From Blastococcus sp. (GTDB taxonomy: Bacteria; Actinomycetota; Actinomycetes; Mycobacteriales; Geodermatophilaceae), in NCBI GenBank assembly GCA_025965695.1, contig JAOPWM010000290.1, positions 1 to 64,000 on the forward strand: a stretch of DNA of 64,000 nt. The letters are read 5' to 3'. Of this stretch, positions 31,539 to 40,648 are shown piece after piece. Every line of letters begins with the position of its first letter. Position 1 is the stretch's first letter. The translations under genes were made by a program, and so were the position numbers. The notes below the pieces were generated by a model. The model made no database searches, was not told the DNA's origin, and saw only the letters and a program-made list of their open reading frames with translations.

Positions 31539-31595
31539 CATCCGGCCTGTGGACAGCCGGAGCGACGGAACCCGGGAGTCCGGCACGGTTCCGGC

Positions 31596-31754
31596 GTGCG
31601 CCCGGCGAGTGGTCCCGAGGATCTGCGCTCCGACGTGTTCCGCGGTGCGGCGGCGGTGCAGGCCGGGATGTTGACCCGTCGACAGCTGGGCGGACCGACC
31701 TGGCGTCGCCTGTTCCGGGAGGTCTACGTCCACGCCGCCGTGCCGATCACTCAC
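31596..31754 (+). pseudogene. Truncated N-terminus of a DUF559/AbiEi-type protein
   Basis: The frame from GTG 31596 reads VRPASGPEDLRSDVFRGAAA, VQAGMLTRRQLGGPTWRRLF, REVYVHAAVPITH: the N-terminal DNA-binding-like module that precedes the DUF559 nuclease-like domain in many Geodermatophilaceae-type proteins. Similarity stops exactly at base 31754, where the second palindromic repeat begins; the remaining codons are unrelated and the DUF559 domain is missing. It is most simply a gene truncated by an insertion or deletion at the repeat. Confidence 0.65.
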
Positions 31755-31789
31755 CACGTCCCCCGGGTTGACGTGGATACGCGCACAAC
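31754..31789. repeat. Palindromic repeat element, copy 2
   Basis: CCACGTC (31754-31760) and GACGTGG (31770-31776) form the same inverted repeat as copy 1, with a shorter loop, followed by ATACGCGCACAAC. It is a direct repeat of copy 1, and the two bracket the truncated DUF559-type frame. It ends 15 bases before the corA stop. Confidence 0.75.
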
Positions 31790-31804
31790 GGAGGCGGCGA
31801 GGGC

Positions 31805-32947
31805 CTACAGCCAACCGTTGCGCTTGAAGCCCCGGTACAGCAGGGAGCAGACGGCCACGATCGCGAGCAGGACGAATGGATAGCCGTAGCGCGACTCCAG
31901 CTCCGGCATGTACTGGAAGTTCATTCCGTAGACGCCGGTGATGAGGGTCGGGACGGCGATCATCGCGGCCCAGGCGGAGATCTTGCGGGTGTCCTCGTTG
32001 TCGGCCAGTGAGGTGCGGGCGAGCGAGGCCTGCAGGATCGAGGAGAGCAGCTCGTCGAGGGCGCTCACCTGGTCACGAACCCGGATCGCGTGGTCGAGCA
32101 CGTCTCCGAGATAGGACCGCATGGCGTCCGGGACGACGTCGATCTGCCGCTCGGCCAGCATCTGCAAGGGAACCTCCAGCGGGGAGACCGCCCGCCGCAG
32201 CTGCATCAGCTCCCGCTTGAGCTGGTAGAGGCGGCCGATGTCGTCGGTGCGCTCGGGGCTGAAGACCGACGCCTCCAGCTCGTCGACGTCCTCCTCGACG
32301 GCCGCGGCGACGTCCACGAACGCATCGACGGCGTGGTCGGCGACGGCATAGAGCACGGCGGCCGGTCCCAGGCTGAGCAGGTCCTGCTGCCCCTCGAGCC
32401 GGTGCCGCAACTCGCTGAGCTTGCCGTGTGCCCCGTGCCGCACCGTGATCACGTAGTGCGCGCCGAGGAAGACCATCACCTCGCCGGTGTCGACCACTTC
32501 GCTGGTCGCGGTGAGCTGTTCGTGCTCCACGTACGTCGCGGTCTTGAGCACTATGAAGATCGCGTCGTCGTACCGCTCGAGTTTCGGACGCTGGTGCGCG
32601 TAGACCGCGTCCTCGACCGCCAGAGGATGCAGCCGGTACTGCTCGGCGATCTCGCTCAGCTCCGACTCGGTCGGCTCGTAGAGACCCAGCCAGACGAAAC
32701 CGTTGCGCTCGGTCGCGACTCGCAGCGCCTCCGCGGGCGGCACCGGATCCTGCCGGCTGCCGTCGACGTAGACGGCGCAGTCGACGACGGCCTCGATGTC
32801 GGGACGGCGGCCCGGCGTGCGCTGCTGCCGGCCGGCCGGTCGAGGACGCAGGGTCGGTGGTGAACCAGCCGGTCGGGGCGGCGCGCTGTCCGGAAGCTCC
32901 AGCGGAGCGCCGACCAGGGCAGCCGGAGAGATGTCACTGCCACTCAC
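31805..32947 (-). CDS. corA: CorA-family magnesium/cobalt transporter
   Basis: A 380-residue CorA/MIT-family channel. A variable N-terminus (about 60 residues) precedes the cytoplasmic domain (VDCAVYVDGSRQ, YRLHPLAVEDAVYAHQRPKL, YDDAIFIVLKTATYVEHEQL) and the long coiled helices LDHAIRVRDQVSALDELLSS. The two C-terminal helices carry the signature YGMNFQYMPEL and end in the basic tail YRGFKRNGWL. GTG 32947 is chosen because GGAGGTGACC lies directly upstream; the frame is open further but lacks family sequence. It is divergent from the APC permease. Confidence 0.95.
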   Translation of the reverse strand: MSGSDISPAALVGAPLELPDSAPPRPAGSPPTLRPRPAGRQQRTPGRRPDIEAVVDCAVYVDGSRQDPVPPAEALRVATERNGFVWLGLYEPTESELSEIAEQYRLHPLAVEDAVYAHQRPKLERYDDAIFIVLKTATYVEHEQLTATSEVVDTGEVMVFLGAHYVITVRHGAHGKLSELRHRLEGQQDLLSLGPAAVLYAVADHAVDAFVDVAAAVEEDVDELEASVFSPERTDDIGRLYQLKRELMQLRRAVSPLEVPLQMLAERQIDVVPDAMRSYLGDVLDHAIRVRDQVSALDELLSSILQASLARTSLADNEDTRKISAWAAMIAVPTLITGVYGMNFQYMPELESRYGYPFVLLAIVAVCSLLYRGFKRNGWL

Positions 32948-33083
32948 GACGGTCACCTCCTCCGGATGCCCGTCGACGTCGCCGGGTGCGTGCAGCGTAG
33001 GCATGCGGCGTCCCGCCACCCGTGCGACGCTGCCGGGGACGACGACTGGAGCCGGCAGTGCGCCGGCGCCCGAGGAGGACTCC

Positions 33084-34589
33084 GTGGCCGCAGGCACGCG
33101 CCGGATCAAGTCCGTCGAGGACTCCATCCGCGACACGGACGAGCCAGAGCACCGGCTCAAGCGGCATCTGTCCGGGCTGGACCTCACGGTCTTCGGCGTC
33201 GGCGTGATCATCGGCACCGGCATCTTCGTGCTCACCGGCGAGGTGGCGAAGACCGCCGCGGGGCCGGCAGTCGCGATCTCGTTCGTCATCGCCGGCGTCG
33301 TCTGCGGGCTGGCCGCGCTCTGCTACGCCGAGTTCGCCTCGACCGTGCCGGTTGCCGGGTCCGCCTACACGTTCTCCTACGCCACGCTCGGAGAGTTCGT
33401 CGCCTGGATCATCGGCTGGGACCTCGTCCTGGAGCTCGCCCTGGGCGCCGCCACGGTCTCGGTCGGGTGGTCCGGCTACCTCAACCAGTTGCTCGGCGAC
33501 CTCGGCATCCCGCTGCCGACGTCGATCGCCGGGGAGACGGCGACGGTGAACATCCCCGCGATCTTCATCGCGCTGCTGATGACCGCCGTGCTCATCCTCG
33601 GCATCAAGCTGTCATCACGGGTCACCACGGTCATCGTCGTCATCAAGGTCGCGATCGTGCTGCTGGTGATCGCGGTCGGCATCTTCTACGTGAAGGCCGC
33701 CAACTACACGCCGTTCGTGCCGCCGGCGACGTCGAGCGAGGGCGGCAGCGGGTTGACCGCTCCGCTGATCCAGACGCTCTTCGGGTTCACGCCCAGCACC
33801 TTCGGGGTGGGCGGCATCCTCGCCGGCGCGGCGATCGTCTTCTTTGCCTTCATCGGCTTCGACATCGTCGCGACCGCCGCGGAGGAGACGAAGAACCCCA
33901 AGAAGGACCTGCCCCGCGGCATCATCGGCTCGCTGGTGATCTGCACCGTTCTCTACGTCGCGGTCTCGCTCGTGGTCGTCGGCATGCAGAAGTACACGGA
34001 CCTGTCGACGACGGCGCCGCTGGCTGATGCCTTCCGCAGTGTGGGGCTGCCCTTCCTCTCCGGCGCCATCTCGGTCGGTGCCCTCGCCGGACTCACCTCG
34101 GTCGTGATGATCCTGATGCTCGGCCAGTCGCGGGTGCTGTTCGCCATGAGCCGCGACCGCCTGCTGCCGCCGCGGCTGGCGGCGGTGCACCCCCGCTACG
34201 GGACGCCGTACAAGATCACCCTGATCACCGGAGTGATCGTCGCCGCGCTCGCCGGCTTCATCCCGCTGAGCACGCTGGCCGAGCTGGTCAACATCGGCAC
34301 GCTGTTCGCCTTCGTGCTGGTCTCGATCGGCGTCATCGTCCTGCGCCGCACCCGCCCGGATCTGCAGCGCTCGTTCCGGGTGCCAGGAGTGCCCCTCGTC
34401 CCGGTCCTCTCCGTGCTGGCCTGCCTGTACCTGATGCTCAACCTCCCCGGCGAGACGTGGCTGCGGTTCGGCATCTGGATGGTCATCGGCATGGGGCTCT
34501 ACTTCGCCTACGGGCGGTCGCACAGCCGGTTCAACACCCCGGGGGACCGGGAGGACGCCGCCGCCGCGAACGCCGCACGACGCGCCTGA
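33084..34589 (+). CDS. APC-family amino acid permease (CAT-like)
   Basis: A 501-residue transporter with about 12 helices. It begins HLSGLDLTVFGVGVIIGTGI, the APC helix 1 unwound GTGIF motif, and includes YAEFASTVPVAGSAYTFSYA, the conserved FFAFIGFDIVATAAEETKNP and FAMSRDRLLPPRLAAVHPRY. These match the CAT (cationic amino acid) branch; substrate is not resolved. GTG 33084 is preceded by GAGGAG at a normal distance. It is monocistronic, with a hairpin-rich gap downstream. Confidence 0.92.
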   Translation: MAAGTRRIKSVEDSIRDTDEPEHRLKRHLSGLDLTVFGVGVIIGTGIFVLTGEVAKTAAGPAVAISFVIAGVVCGLAALCYAEFASTVPVAGSAYTFSYATLGEFVAWIIGWDLVLELALGAATVSVGWSGYLNQLLGDLGIPLPTSIAGETATVNIPAIFIALLMTAVLILGIKLSSRVTTVIVVIKVAIVLLVIAVGIFYVKAANYTPFVPPATSSEGGSGLTAPLIQTLFGFTPSTFGVGGILAGAAIVFFAFIGFDIVATAAEETKNPKKDLPRGIIGSLVICTVLYVAVSLVVVGMQKYTDLSTTAPLADAFRSVGLPFLSGAISVGALAGLTSVVMILMLGQSRVLFAMSRDRLLPPRLAAVHPRYGTPYKITLITGVIVAALAGFIPLSTLAELVNIGTLFAFVLVSIGVIVLRRTRPDLQRSFRVPGVPLVPVLSVLACLYLMLNLPGETWLRFGIWMVIGMGLYFAYGRSHSRFNTPGDREDAAAANAARRA

Positions 34590-34655
34590 GCCGCCCTCAC
34601 CCCGATGGGTGAGATGTCCCGCGGGGATCTTCAGCCACTCCTGGAACACGCCGAG

Positions 34656-34683
34656 CTGACCGGTAACACCGGCAACCGGTCAG
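34656..34683 (+). promoter_or_regulatory. Inverted repeat next to the ribosome binding site of the following gene
   Basis: CTGACCGGT (34656-34664) and ACCGGTCAG (34675-34683) are perfect complements with a 10-base loop. The right arm runs into the AGGAGAG ribosome binding site (34682-34688) of the membrane protein gene at 34693. It could be an operator, a terminator for the permease, or a hairpin that hides the ribosome binding site. Confidence 0.5.
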
Positions 34684-34692
34684 GAGAGTTCC

Positions 34693-35358
34693 GTGGCGAT
34701 CAGCGTCCTCGACGTCCGCGACACGTTCGCAACGCCGCACGTCACCGTGCCGGCGCGTGCGGCGGTCGCTGCGGCGGCCGAGGCGGCTCCCCGCCGGCTC
34801 CCCGTGACCGTCGTGTCGGCCGGTCTGATCGGCGTCCTCGAGGCCGTCGGCCTGCTGGCCGTCGCGCTCACCGGACTGGACGGGGTCCTCTCCTCCCCGT
34901 CGCGGCCGGCCGGCTGGATCGTCGCCGGTGGGCTGCTCCTGCTCGCGGCGTGGATCGTGCTGTGCGCCGGTAGCGGTGCCGCCCTCATCGACGGCGCGGG
35001 CCGCAAGCTGCTCCTGGGCGTCACCTACGCCGAGATGGCCCTGGTCGCGATGCTCATGGTCATCGCGACGGCGACGCCGGTCCCGACCCCGGGCGACATC
35101 CCCGCGCCCGCTCTCGGCCTGATGGCTCTGGCCGTCCCGGTCGGCAAGCTCCTGCTGGCGGGCGCACCGTCGGCCCAGCGCTGGGTGGCCGAGGGGCCGC
35201 GCACCCGGGTCCGCCGCGTCGACCCGGTGCGGACCCATCGCCTCCTCGCCACGGTGACACTGGCGGTCATCGGCCTCTCGCTCGGCGCCGTGGCGGTCCT
35301 CGCGCCGGTGCAGAGCGGCGGCCCGAACGACCCGGCGTCCGTCGTCAGTTCGCACTGA
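34693..35358 (+). CDS. Multipass membrane protein, unknown function
   Basis: The 221-residue protein has four hydrophobic segments: VTVVSAGLIGVLEAVGLLAV, WIVAGGLLLLAAWIVLCAGS, VTYAEMALVAMLMVIATATP with LGLMALAVPVGKLLLAGA, and LLATVTLAVIGLSLGAVAVL. The N-terminal 35 residues are Ala-rich and hydrophilic, presumably cytoplasmic. Family not recognised. GTG 34693 has an AGGAGAG ribosome binding site inside an inverted repeat. It stands alone between the permease and metG, both on the same strand. Confidence 0.75.
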   Translation: MAISVLDVRDTFATPHVTVPARAAVAAAAEAAPRRLPVTVVSAGLIGVLEAVGLLAVALTGLDGVLSSPSRPAGWIVAGGLLLLAAWIVLCAGSGAALIDGAGRKLLLGVTYAEMALVAMLMVIATATPVPTPGDIPAPALGLMALAVPVGKLLLAGAPSAQRWVAEGPRTRVRRVDPVRTHRLLATVTLAVIGLSLGAVAVLAPVQSGGPNDPASVVSSH

Positions 35359-35394
35359 GCCCACCGCACGGCGAGCCGGGTGGACGGCGCTCAC

Positions 35395-35400
35395 TAGTCT
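35395..35400 (+). promoter_or_regulatory. metG: -10 element for leaderless metG transcription
   Basis: TAGTCT ends six bases (CGTGAC) before GTG 35407, the spacing for a transcript starting at the GTG. No ribosome binding site is present upstream of the start, consistent with leaderless initiation. Confidence 0.55.
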
Positions 35401-35406
35401 CGTGAC

Positions 35407-37212
35407 GTGAGTGATCGGCACATCCTGACCGCAGTCGCCTGGCCCTATGCGAACGGGCCGCGACACATCGGCCACGTCTCCGGGTTCGGTGTCCCCTCCG
35501 ACGTCTTCAGCCGTTTCCACCGCATGACCGGGGACAAGGTCCTCATGGTCAGCGGTACCGACGAGCACGGCACCCCGATCACCGTCGCGGCCGACGCCGA
35601 GGGCGTCACGCCCCGGGAGATCGCCGACCGCAACAACCGGATCATCGTCAACGACCTGGCGAGCCTCGGGCTGAGCTACGACCTCTTCACCCGGACGACG
35701 ACGGGAAACCACGCCGCGATCAGCCAGGAGATCTTCCTCGGACTGCTGAAGAACGGCTACGTCTTCCCGAAGACCACGCTCGGTGCCATCAGTCCGTCGA
35801 CCGGCCGCACCCTGCCCGACCGCTACATCGAGGGCACCTGCCCGATCTGCGGCTACGACGGCGCCCGCGGCGACCAGTGCGACAACTGCGGCAACCAGCT
35901 CGATCCGATCGACCTGATCAACCCGGTCAGCAAGATCAACGGTGAGACACCCAAGTTCGTCGAGGAGGAGCACTACTTCCTCGACCTGCCCGCCTTCGCC
36001 CGGGCGCTGGGTGACTGGCTGGCCACCCGCAAGAGCTGGCGGCCCAACGTCATGAACTTCTCGGTGAACCTGCTCAAGGACCTCAAGCCGCGCAGCTACA
36101 CCCGGGACATCGACTGGGGCGTGCGCGTGCCGTTGGAGGGCTGGATCGACCGGCCGGACAAGCGCATCTACGTGTGGTTCGACGCCGTCGTCGGTTATCT
36201 GTCGGCGTCGATCGAGTGGGCCCGCCGCTCCGGCGACCCGGAGGCGTGGCGGCAGTGGTGGCAGACGCCGGACTCCGACGCCTATTACTTCATGGGCAAG
36301 GACAACATCGTCTTCCACTCCGAGATCTGGCCGGCCCAGCTCCTCGGCTACAACGGCGCGGGCGACAGGGGGGGCGCGCCCGGCTCGCTGGGCCCGCTGA
36401 ACCTGCCCACCGAGGTGGTCTCCAGCGAGTTCCTGACGATGGAGGGGCGCAAGTTCTCCTCCTCGCGCAACGTCGTCATCTACGTGCGCGACTTCCTTGC
36501 CCGCTACGACGCCGACGCACTGCGCTACTTCATCGCGGTGGCCGGTCCGGAGAACCAGGACACCGACTTCACCTGGGCGGAGTTCCTCCGTCGCAACAAC
36601 GACGAGCTCGTCGCCGGCTGGGGCAACCTGGTCAACCGCTCGGTCTCGATGGCGGCCAAGAACGTCGGGGCCGTCCCGACGCCCGGTGAGCTGACCGACG
36701 CCGACCGGGCTCTGCTGGCGACGACGTCGGGTGCCTTCGCCCCGGTCGGGGACATGTTGTCCCGCAACCGGCAGAAGGCCGCCATCAACGAGGCCATGCG
36801 GGTGGTCGGCGAGGCGAACAAGTACCTGTCGGACCAGGCGCCGTGGAAGCTCAAGGAGGACCCGGCGCGCCGGGACACCGTCCTGCACACCGCGCTGCAG
36901 GCGATCAAGGACTGCAACGCGCTACTGACGCCGTTCCTCCCGCACTCCTCCCAGCAGGTGCACGAACTCCTCGGCGGCACCGGGGTGTGGTCGGTCGCGC
37001 CGGAGATCCACGAGGTCACCGACCTCGACGACGGGTCGCCGTACCCCATCATCACCGGCCCCTACGACGGGGGACAGGCGGTCTGGGCGTCCACTCCGCT
37101 ACCTCCGCCGGGCACTCCGCTGGCCGCGCCGAAGCCGGTCTTCACCAAGCTCGACCCCTCGATCGTCGACGAGGAGCTGGCCCGCCTGGAAGAAGGCGGC
37201 ACGGGGGCATGA
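35407..37212 (+). CDS. metG: Methionyl-tRNA synthetase
   Basis: MetG charges tRNA-Met and initiator tRNA. The 601-residue protein has the HIGH motif in [25 protein letters not shown], a zinc knuckle [18 protein letters not shown] of the connective peptide, the KMSKS-equivalent GRKFSSSRN, and an anticodon-binding helical domain with [18 protein letters not shown]. It lacks the C-terminal dimerisation domain found in longer MetG forms. The GTG start is supported by the leaderless -10. It overlaps tatD by ATGA. Confidence 0.97.
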   Translation: MSDRHILTAVAWPYANGPRHIGHVSGFGVPSDVFSRFHRMTGDKVLMVSGTDEHGTPITVAADAEGVTPREIADRNNRIIVNDLASLGLSYDLFTRTTTGNHAAISQEIFLGLLKNGYVFPKTTLGAISPSTGRTLPDRYIEGTCPICGYDGARGDQCDNCGNQLDPIDLINPVSKINGETPKFVEEEHYFLDLPAFARALGDWLATRKSWRPNVMNFSVNLLKDLKPRSYTRDIDWGVRVPLEGWIDRPDKRIYVWFDAVVGYLSASIEWARRSGDPEAWRQWWQTPDSDAYYFMGKDNIVFHSEIWPAQLLGYNGAGDRGGAPGSLGPLNLPTEVVSSEFLTMEGRKFSSSRNVVIYVRDFLARYDADALRYFIAVAGPENQDTDFTWAEFLRRNNDELVAGWGNLVNRSVSMAAKNVGAVPTPGELTDADRALLATTSGAFAPVGDMLSRNRQKAAINEAMRVVGEANKYLSDQAPWKLKEDPARRDTVLHTALQAIKDCNALLTPFLPHSSQQVHELLGGTGVWSVAPEIHEVTDLDDGSPYPIITGPYDGGQAVWASTPLPPPGTPLAAPKPVFTKLDPSIVDEELARLEEGGTGA

Positions 37213-38099
37213 GCCGTTCGGCCTCCTCACGGGCCAACCGGCGGGGCGAGCCGCCACCGTCCCCGGAGCCGCTGCCGGCTCCCGCGCTCGACAGTCACAC
37301 CCACCTCGACATCGCCGTCGGCGGGGAGTCGCGGCTGCCCACGGACGCGGAGGTCGACGCCGAGATCGAGGCCGCCGTCGCCGTGGGCGTCCCGCGGCTG
37401 GTGCAGGTCGGCGTCGACGTCGCGTCGTCACGCTGGTCGGCGGACCTCGCCGCCCGGCACCCGAACGTCCTCGCCGCGGTGGCCGTGCACCCGAACGAGG
37501 CCGGCACCGGGGCGGCCGACGACGACGCGCTCGCCGAGATCGACCGGCTCGCGGCCCTGCCCCGGGTGCGGGCCGTGGGGGAGACCGGCCTCGACCGGTT
37601 CCGTACCGGCCCCGAGGGCTGGGCTGCCCAGGAGGCGTCCTTCCGAGCCCATATCCGGATCGCCAAGGAGCACGGCGTCGCGCTGGTCATCCACGACCGG
37701 GAGGCCCACGGCGAGATCCTCACGGTGCTCGAGGACGAGGGACCGCCCGAGCACACCGTCTTCCACTGCTTCTCCGGCGACGCGTCGTTCGCGAAGGCCT
37801 GTGTCGAGCGCGGCTTCGTGCTCTCCTTCGCCGGGACACTGACCTTCGGCAACGCCGGCTACCTGCGGGAGGCGGCCGCGCTCACGCCGGTGGACCAGTT
37901 GCTGGTGGAGACCGATTCCCCGTTCCTCACGCCGATGCCGCACCGGGGCCGGCCGAACGCCTCCCGGCTCGTGCCGCTCACCGTGCGGGCGCTGGCCGAC
38001 GTCACCGGCGTCGATCTGGCCGAGCTGTGCCACACCCTCACCTCCACGGCGGAACGAGTCTTCGGCTCGTGGAAGGAAAACGACCAGCCGGTGTCGTGA
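37209..38099 (+). CDS. tatD: TatD-family metal-dependent hydrolase (DNase)
   Basis: A 296-residue TIM-barrel hydrolase; family members are 3'-5' DNases or deacylases. An N-terminal low-complexity stretch of about 25 residues precedes [10 protein letters not shown] (metal-binding His pair). Then come [13 protein letters not shown] (bridging Glu), [33 protein letters not shown] and [17 protein letters not shown] (catalytic Asp). ATG 37209 overlaps the metG stop, showing co-translation. A hairpin right after the stop ends the operon. The metG-tatD-rpf-rsmA-ispE order is the mycobacterial order. Confidence 0.95.
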   Translation: MSRSASSRANRRGEPPPSPEPLPAPALDSHTHLDIAVGGESRLPTDAEVDAEIEAAVAVGVPRLVQVGVDVASSRWSADLAARHPNVLAAVAVHPNEAGTGAADDDALAEIDRLAALPRVRAVGETGLDRFRTGPEGWAAQEASFRAHIRIAKEHGVALVIHDREAHGEILTVLEDEGPPEHTVFHCFSGDASFAKACVERGFVLSFAGTLTFGNAGYLREAAALTPVDQLLVETDSPFLTPMPHRGRPNASRLVPLTVRALADVTGVDLAELCHTLTSTAERVFGSWKENDQPVS

Positions 38100-38104
38100 C
38101 GAGC

Positions 38105-38124
38105 GGGGGCCCGAAGGGTCCCCC
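38105..38124 (+). terminator. Terminator hairpin after metG-tatD
   Basis: GGGGGCCC (38105-38112) and GGGTCCCCC (38116-38124) form a GC-rich hairpin with a bulged base and a tight loop, beginning six bases after the tatD stop. Confidence 0.6.
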
Positions 38125-38228
38125 GAGGAACGACGAGGTCACCCGCGCAGCGGATCCGCGGAGCGGGAGGCCGGAGGCTTCCCCGACGTGGAACAGGCGG
38201 GGCTCAGCGCAACGGGGGACGGCAACTG

Positions 38229-39101
38229 GTGGCGGTGTCGTCCGGTAGGACGACAATCAACCCCGTGGGCCGCCTCATCGCAGTCATCCTGTTCATCGCC
38301 GTCCTCGTGCCCGGGGTCCTGCTGGGCCGGGCGTGGTGGCTGGCCGCCGGCCGACGCGTGGTGGCTGCGGGATCGGTCGAGCTCGCCGAGCCGACCCCCG
38401 AAGGCGCCCAGGCTCTCCAGCGACAGGCCCAGCACGGACGGCGGCTGCGGCGGCTGGGCCTGCTGCTGGGCATCGCCGGCGTGATCGGCAGCGTGGTCCT
38501 GTTCGCCGAGGCGTCGGTCTTCCTGTGGGTCCCGGTGCTCCTGGTGGGTCTGCTGGCCGGCGTTCTGCTGGCCGAGGTCACCCGCCCCCGCCCGCGCTGG
38601 AAGACCGCCGTCCCGCCCCGCCGGCCGCGTCAGGGTGAGCAGATCGCCGGCTGGCTCGTCTGGACGATGCGCGCATCCGCCGTCGCCGAGCTGGTCGTGA
38701 CGATCGACCTCTGGCGAGGCGGCAAGCTCCCGGACGGCGTCGCCTGGGCCGCCCTCGTCGTCCCCCTGCTGGCCTGGCTCCTGGCAGAGGTGGCGTTGCT
38801 CCGGGCGCTGCTTCGGCCGCTGCCGGCGCAGGGTGCCGACGTGCCGGTCGACGAGGCGCTGCGTACGTGGACGGCGCACCTGGTCACCGCCGCCGTCACC
38901 GTGCTGGCCCTGCTTCCCCTGGGCGCACTGCTGCTCGCCGCCGGGATCGACCCGACGCGGGTCTCCGAGGGCGTCGACCTGCTGCCCGTCACCCTGGTGG
39001 CGGGCGGTTTCTCGGCGCTGGCGGCCGGGGTCGCAGTGGCAGCTTTCCTACTGACCTGGCTGCGGCCGGTGCAGGCGAACGCGCGGGCGCTGGCCGGCTG
39101 A
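38229..39101 (+). CDS. Multipass membrane protein, unknown function
   Basis: A 290-residue protein. Helices: LIAVILFIAVLVPGVLLG, LGLLLGIAGVIGSVVLFAEA with VFLWVPVLLVGLLAGVLLAE, AWAALVVPLLAWLLAEVALL, VTVLALLPLGALLLAAG and VTLVAGGFSALAAGVAVAAF. Loops are Arg- and Gln-rich (ALQRQAQHGRRLRRLG). No family was recognised. The start may be GTG 38229 or GTG 38235. It sits between the tatD terminator and a repeat-rich gap before rpf. Confidence 0.7.
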   Translation: MAVSSGRTTINPVGRLIAVILFIAVLVPGVLLGRAWWLAAGRRVVAAGSVELAEPTPEGAQALQRQAQHGRRLRRLGLLLGIAGVIGSVVLFAEASVFLWVPVLLVGLLAGVLLAEVTRPRPRWKTAVPPRRPRQGEQIAGWLVWTMRASAVAELVVTIDLWRGGKLPDGVAWAALVVPLLAWLLAEVALLRALLRPLPAQGADVPVDEALRTWTAHLVTAAVTVLALLPLGALLLAAGIDPTRVSEGVDLLPVTLVAGGFSALAAGVAVAAFLLTWLRPVQANARALAG

Positions 39102-39114
39102 AGAAGTCGAAGGA

Positions 39115-39163
39115 CCCCGTCCTTCTCACCCCTCGCAAGCTCGGGGCGAGCCTCCGGACGGGG
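39115..39163 (+). terminator. Two-tier hairpin after the membrane protein gene
   Basis: CCCCGTCC (39115-39122) pairs with GGACGGGG (39156-39163), and inside the loop CCCC (39129-39132) can pair with GGGG (39143-39146) around TCGCAAGCTC. It lies 13 bases past the stop. The inner loop shares CTCGCAAGCTCG with the 39-bp repeat family. Confidence 0.45.
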
Positions 39164-39173
39164 CCTGGCCCCG

Positions 39174-39212
39174 CCACTCGCAGGCTCGCGGCGCGACCCT
39201 GCAGGGGGCCGG
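39174..39212. repeat. 39-bp intergenic repeat, copy 2
   Basis: This matches 22543-22581 at 35 of 39 bases and includes the CTCGCAGGCTCGCG and GACCCTGCAGGGGGCC blocks. Like copy 1 it lies just downstream of a membrane protein gene. Confidence 0.7.
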
Positions 39213-39350
39213 ACGCTGTGGCCTTCGTCACTGGGACCGGCATCACTTTCTCGGGTGTCCCGCTAGCATCTCCCGGCACGCCCGTCACAGAACGTATCGG
39301 CGCGCCCACCCTCGGCGTCTGAGACTCTCTGCTTCACTCCCTGTGCACAG

Positions 39351-39378
39351 TTGCCAGTCGCAGCGTGTTCGTTATCGT
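39351..39378 (+). promoter_or_regulatory. Probable SigA-type promoter of rpf
   Basis: TTGCCA (39351-39356) and TATCGT (39373-39378) with a 16-base spacer fit an actinobacterial housekeeping promoter. The transcript would carry an untranslated leader of about 150 bases before ATG 39535, with several GC-rich inverted repeats (for example GGAGCCTCCGCTCC near 39432). No match to the ydaO c-di-AMP riboswitch was found by eye. Confidence 0.45.
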
Positions 39379-39534
39379 GTCGTGACCGACAGCCGGGGTG
39401 GAGATCGACCCGGGCGGCGTTCACCCGGCCTGGAGCCTCCGCTCCGGGCCGGACTGCCGTCCGAGCCGGCACCGTGACCGGCGAGCCGTCCTGTGGACGG
39501 CGCGCCTGTTCTCCTGCCCGGGTCCTGTGACCCG

Positions 39535-40638
39535 ATGGAAGTGTTTGTGCGCCGCTCGCTCCAGGTCGGTCTGTTCGCCGTTGTCCTGCTCGGACTCGTC
39601 GGCGGCACGCTGGCCTTCTTCGTCGCCCAGAAGTCCGTGACGCTCACCGTCGACGGACAGGTTCGGCATGTCGGCACCTATGCCGACACGGTCGCTGAAG
39701 TGCTGGTCGACGAGGGTCTCGAGCCCGCTGCGCACGATGTGCTCCTGCCCTCCGCCGGGGAGGCGGTCCGCGACGGAGACACCGTCATCCTCAACCGCGC
39801 CCGCCCGCTCGGCCTCACGGTGGACGGCGTCTCGCGCCAGGTGTACGTCACCGCGCTGTCGGTGGACGAGGCGCTGGCTCAGCTGGGCTACCGCGCCGAC
39901 GACCTCGTCCTGTCGGCCAGCCGCAGCGAGCGACTCCCGCTCCACGGCATGGAGCTGACGATCACCACGCCCAAGGAGATCGTTCTCGTGTGCGACGGTC
40001 AGCAGCGCGTCGTGACCACGACCGCCGCCACCGCCGGCGACCTGCTGGCCGAGCAGGGCATCGCGCTGAGCCAGACCGACAAGACCAGCTTGTACCTGAA
40101 CCAGGGCCTGCTGAATCGCATGCGGCTGCAGGTCTACCGCGTGCAGATCAACGAGACCGCCGAGACGACGGCTGTTCCGGCGGAGCGGGTGGAGACCCCC
40201 GACCCCAACGCCTTGGAAGGTGACCGGACCGTCACCACGCCGGGTGTCGCGGGCCAGCAGGTCACCCGCTACCGCGTGACGGTCGTCGACGGGGTCGAGG
40301 CCTCCCGCGAGGTGCTGGCGACCGCTGTCACCGTCCCGCCGGTCACCGAGCAGGTCACGGTCGGCACCAAGCCGCGCCCGGAGGTCGCCCCGACCGCCGA
40401 CGGTCTCAACTGGGCCGCCCTCGCGAAGTGCGAGTCCGGTGGCAACCCTCGTGCGGTGAACAACTCCGGCCCGGGCTACTACGGCCTCTACCAGTTCGCG
40501 GTCAGCACCTGGCGATCCGTCGGCGGATCGGGAAATCCGGTCGACGCCTCGGCCGACGAGCAGACCGCGCGGGCCCAGATGCTGTACAACAAGGGCGGCG
40601 CAGGCCAGTGGGGCTGCGGCCGCCACCTGTTCGACTGA
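39535..40638 (+). CDS. rpfB: Resuscitation-promoting factor, RpfB-type
   Basis: A 367-residue secreted or membrane-anchored muralytic protein that cleaves peptidoglycan and promotes exit from dormancy. The N-terminal helix [20 protein letters not shown] is followed by three DUF348 repeats ([60 protein letters not shown]). A G5 domain follows (about residues 205-285, [20 protein letters not shown]), and the C-terminal Rpf domain (292-367) has catalytic Glu300 in AKCESGGN. The domain order matches RpfB. ATG 39535 is the last start before the hydrophobic helix; no lipobox is seen. Next gene: rsmA. Confidence 0.95.
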   Translation: MEVFVRRSLQVGLFAVVLLGLVGGTLAFFVAQKSVTLTVDGQVRHVGTYADTVAEVLVDEGLEPAAHDVLLPSAGEAVRDGDTVILNRARPLGLTVDGVSRQVYVTALSVDEALAQLGYRADDLVLSASRSERLPLHGMELTITTPKEIVLVCDGQQRVVTTTAATAGDLLAEQGIALSQTDKTSLYLNQGLLNRMRLQVYRVQINETAETTAVPAERVETPDPNALEGDRTVTTPGVAGQQVTRYRVTVVDGVEASREVLATAVTVPPVTEQVTVGTKPRPEVAPTADGLNWAALAKCESGGNPRAVNNSGPGYYGLYQFAVSTWRSVGGSGNPVDASADEQTARAQMLYNKGGAGQWGCGRHLFD

Positions 40639-40648
40639 TCGGAATCCC

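Noticed and set aside
34597-36888. 763-codon minus-strand frame
   Set aside because: Antisense to the membrane protein gene and metG; metG motifs on the plus strand are unambiguous.
39379-39534. ydaO (c-di-AMP) riboswitch before rpf
   Set aside because: GGGGTGGAGATC-like words occur, but the ordered consensus elements are not visible by eye; left as an open search.
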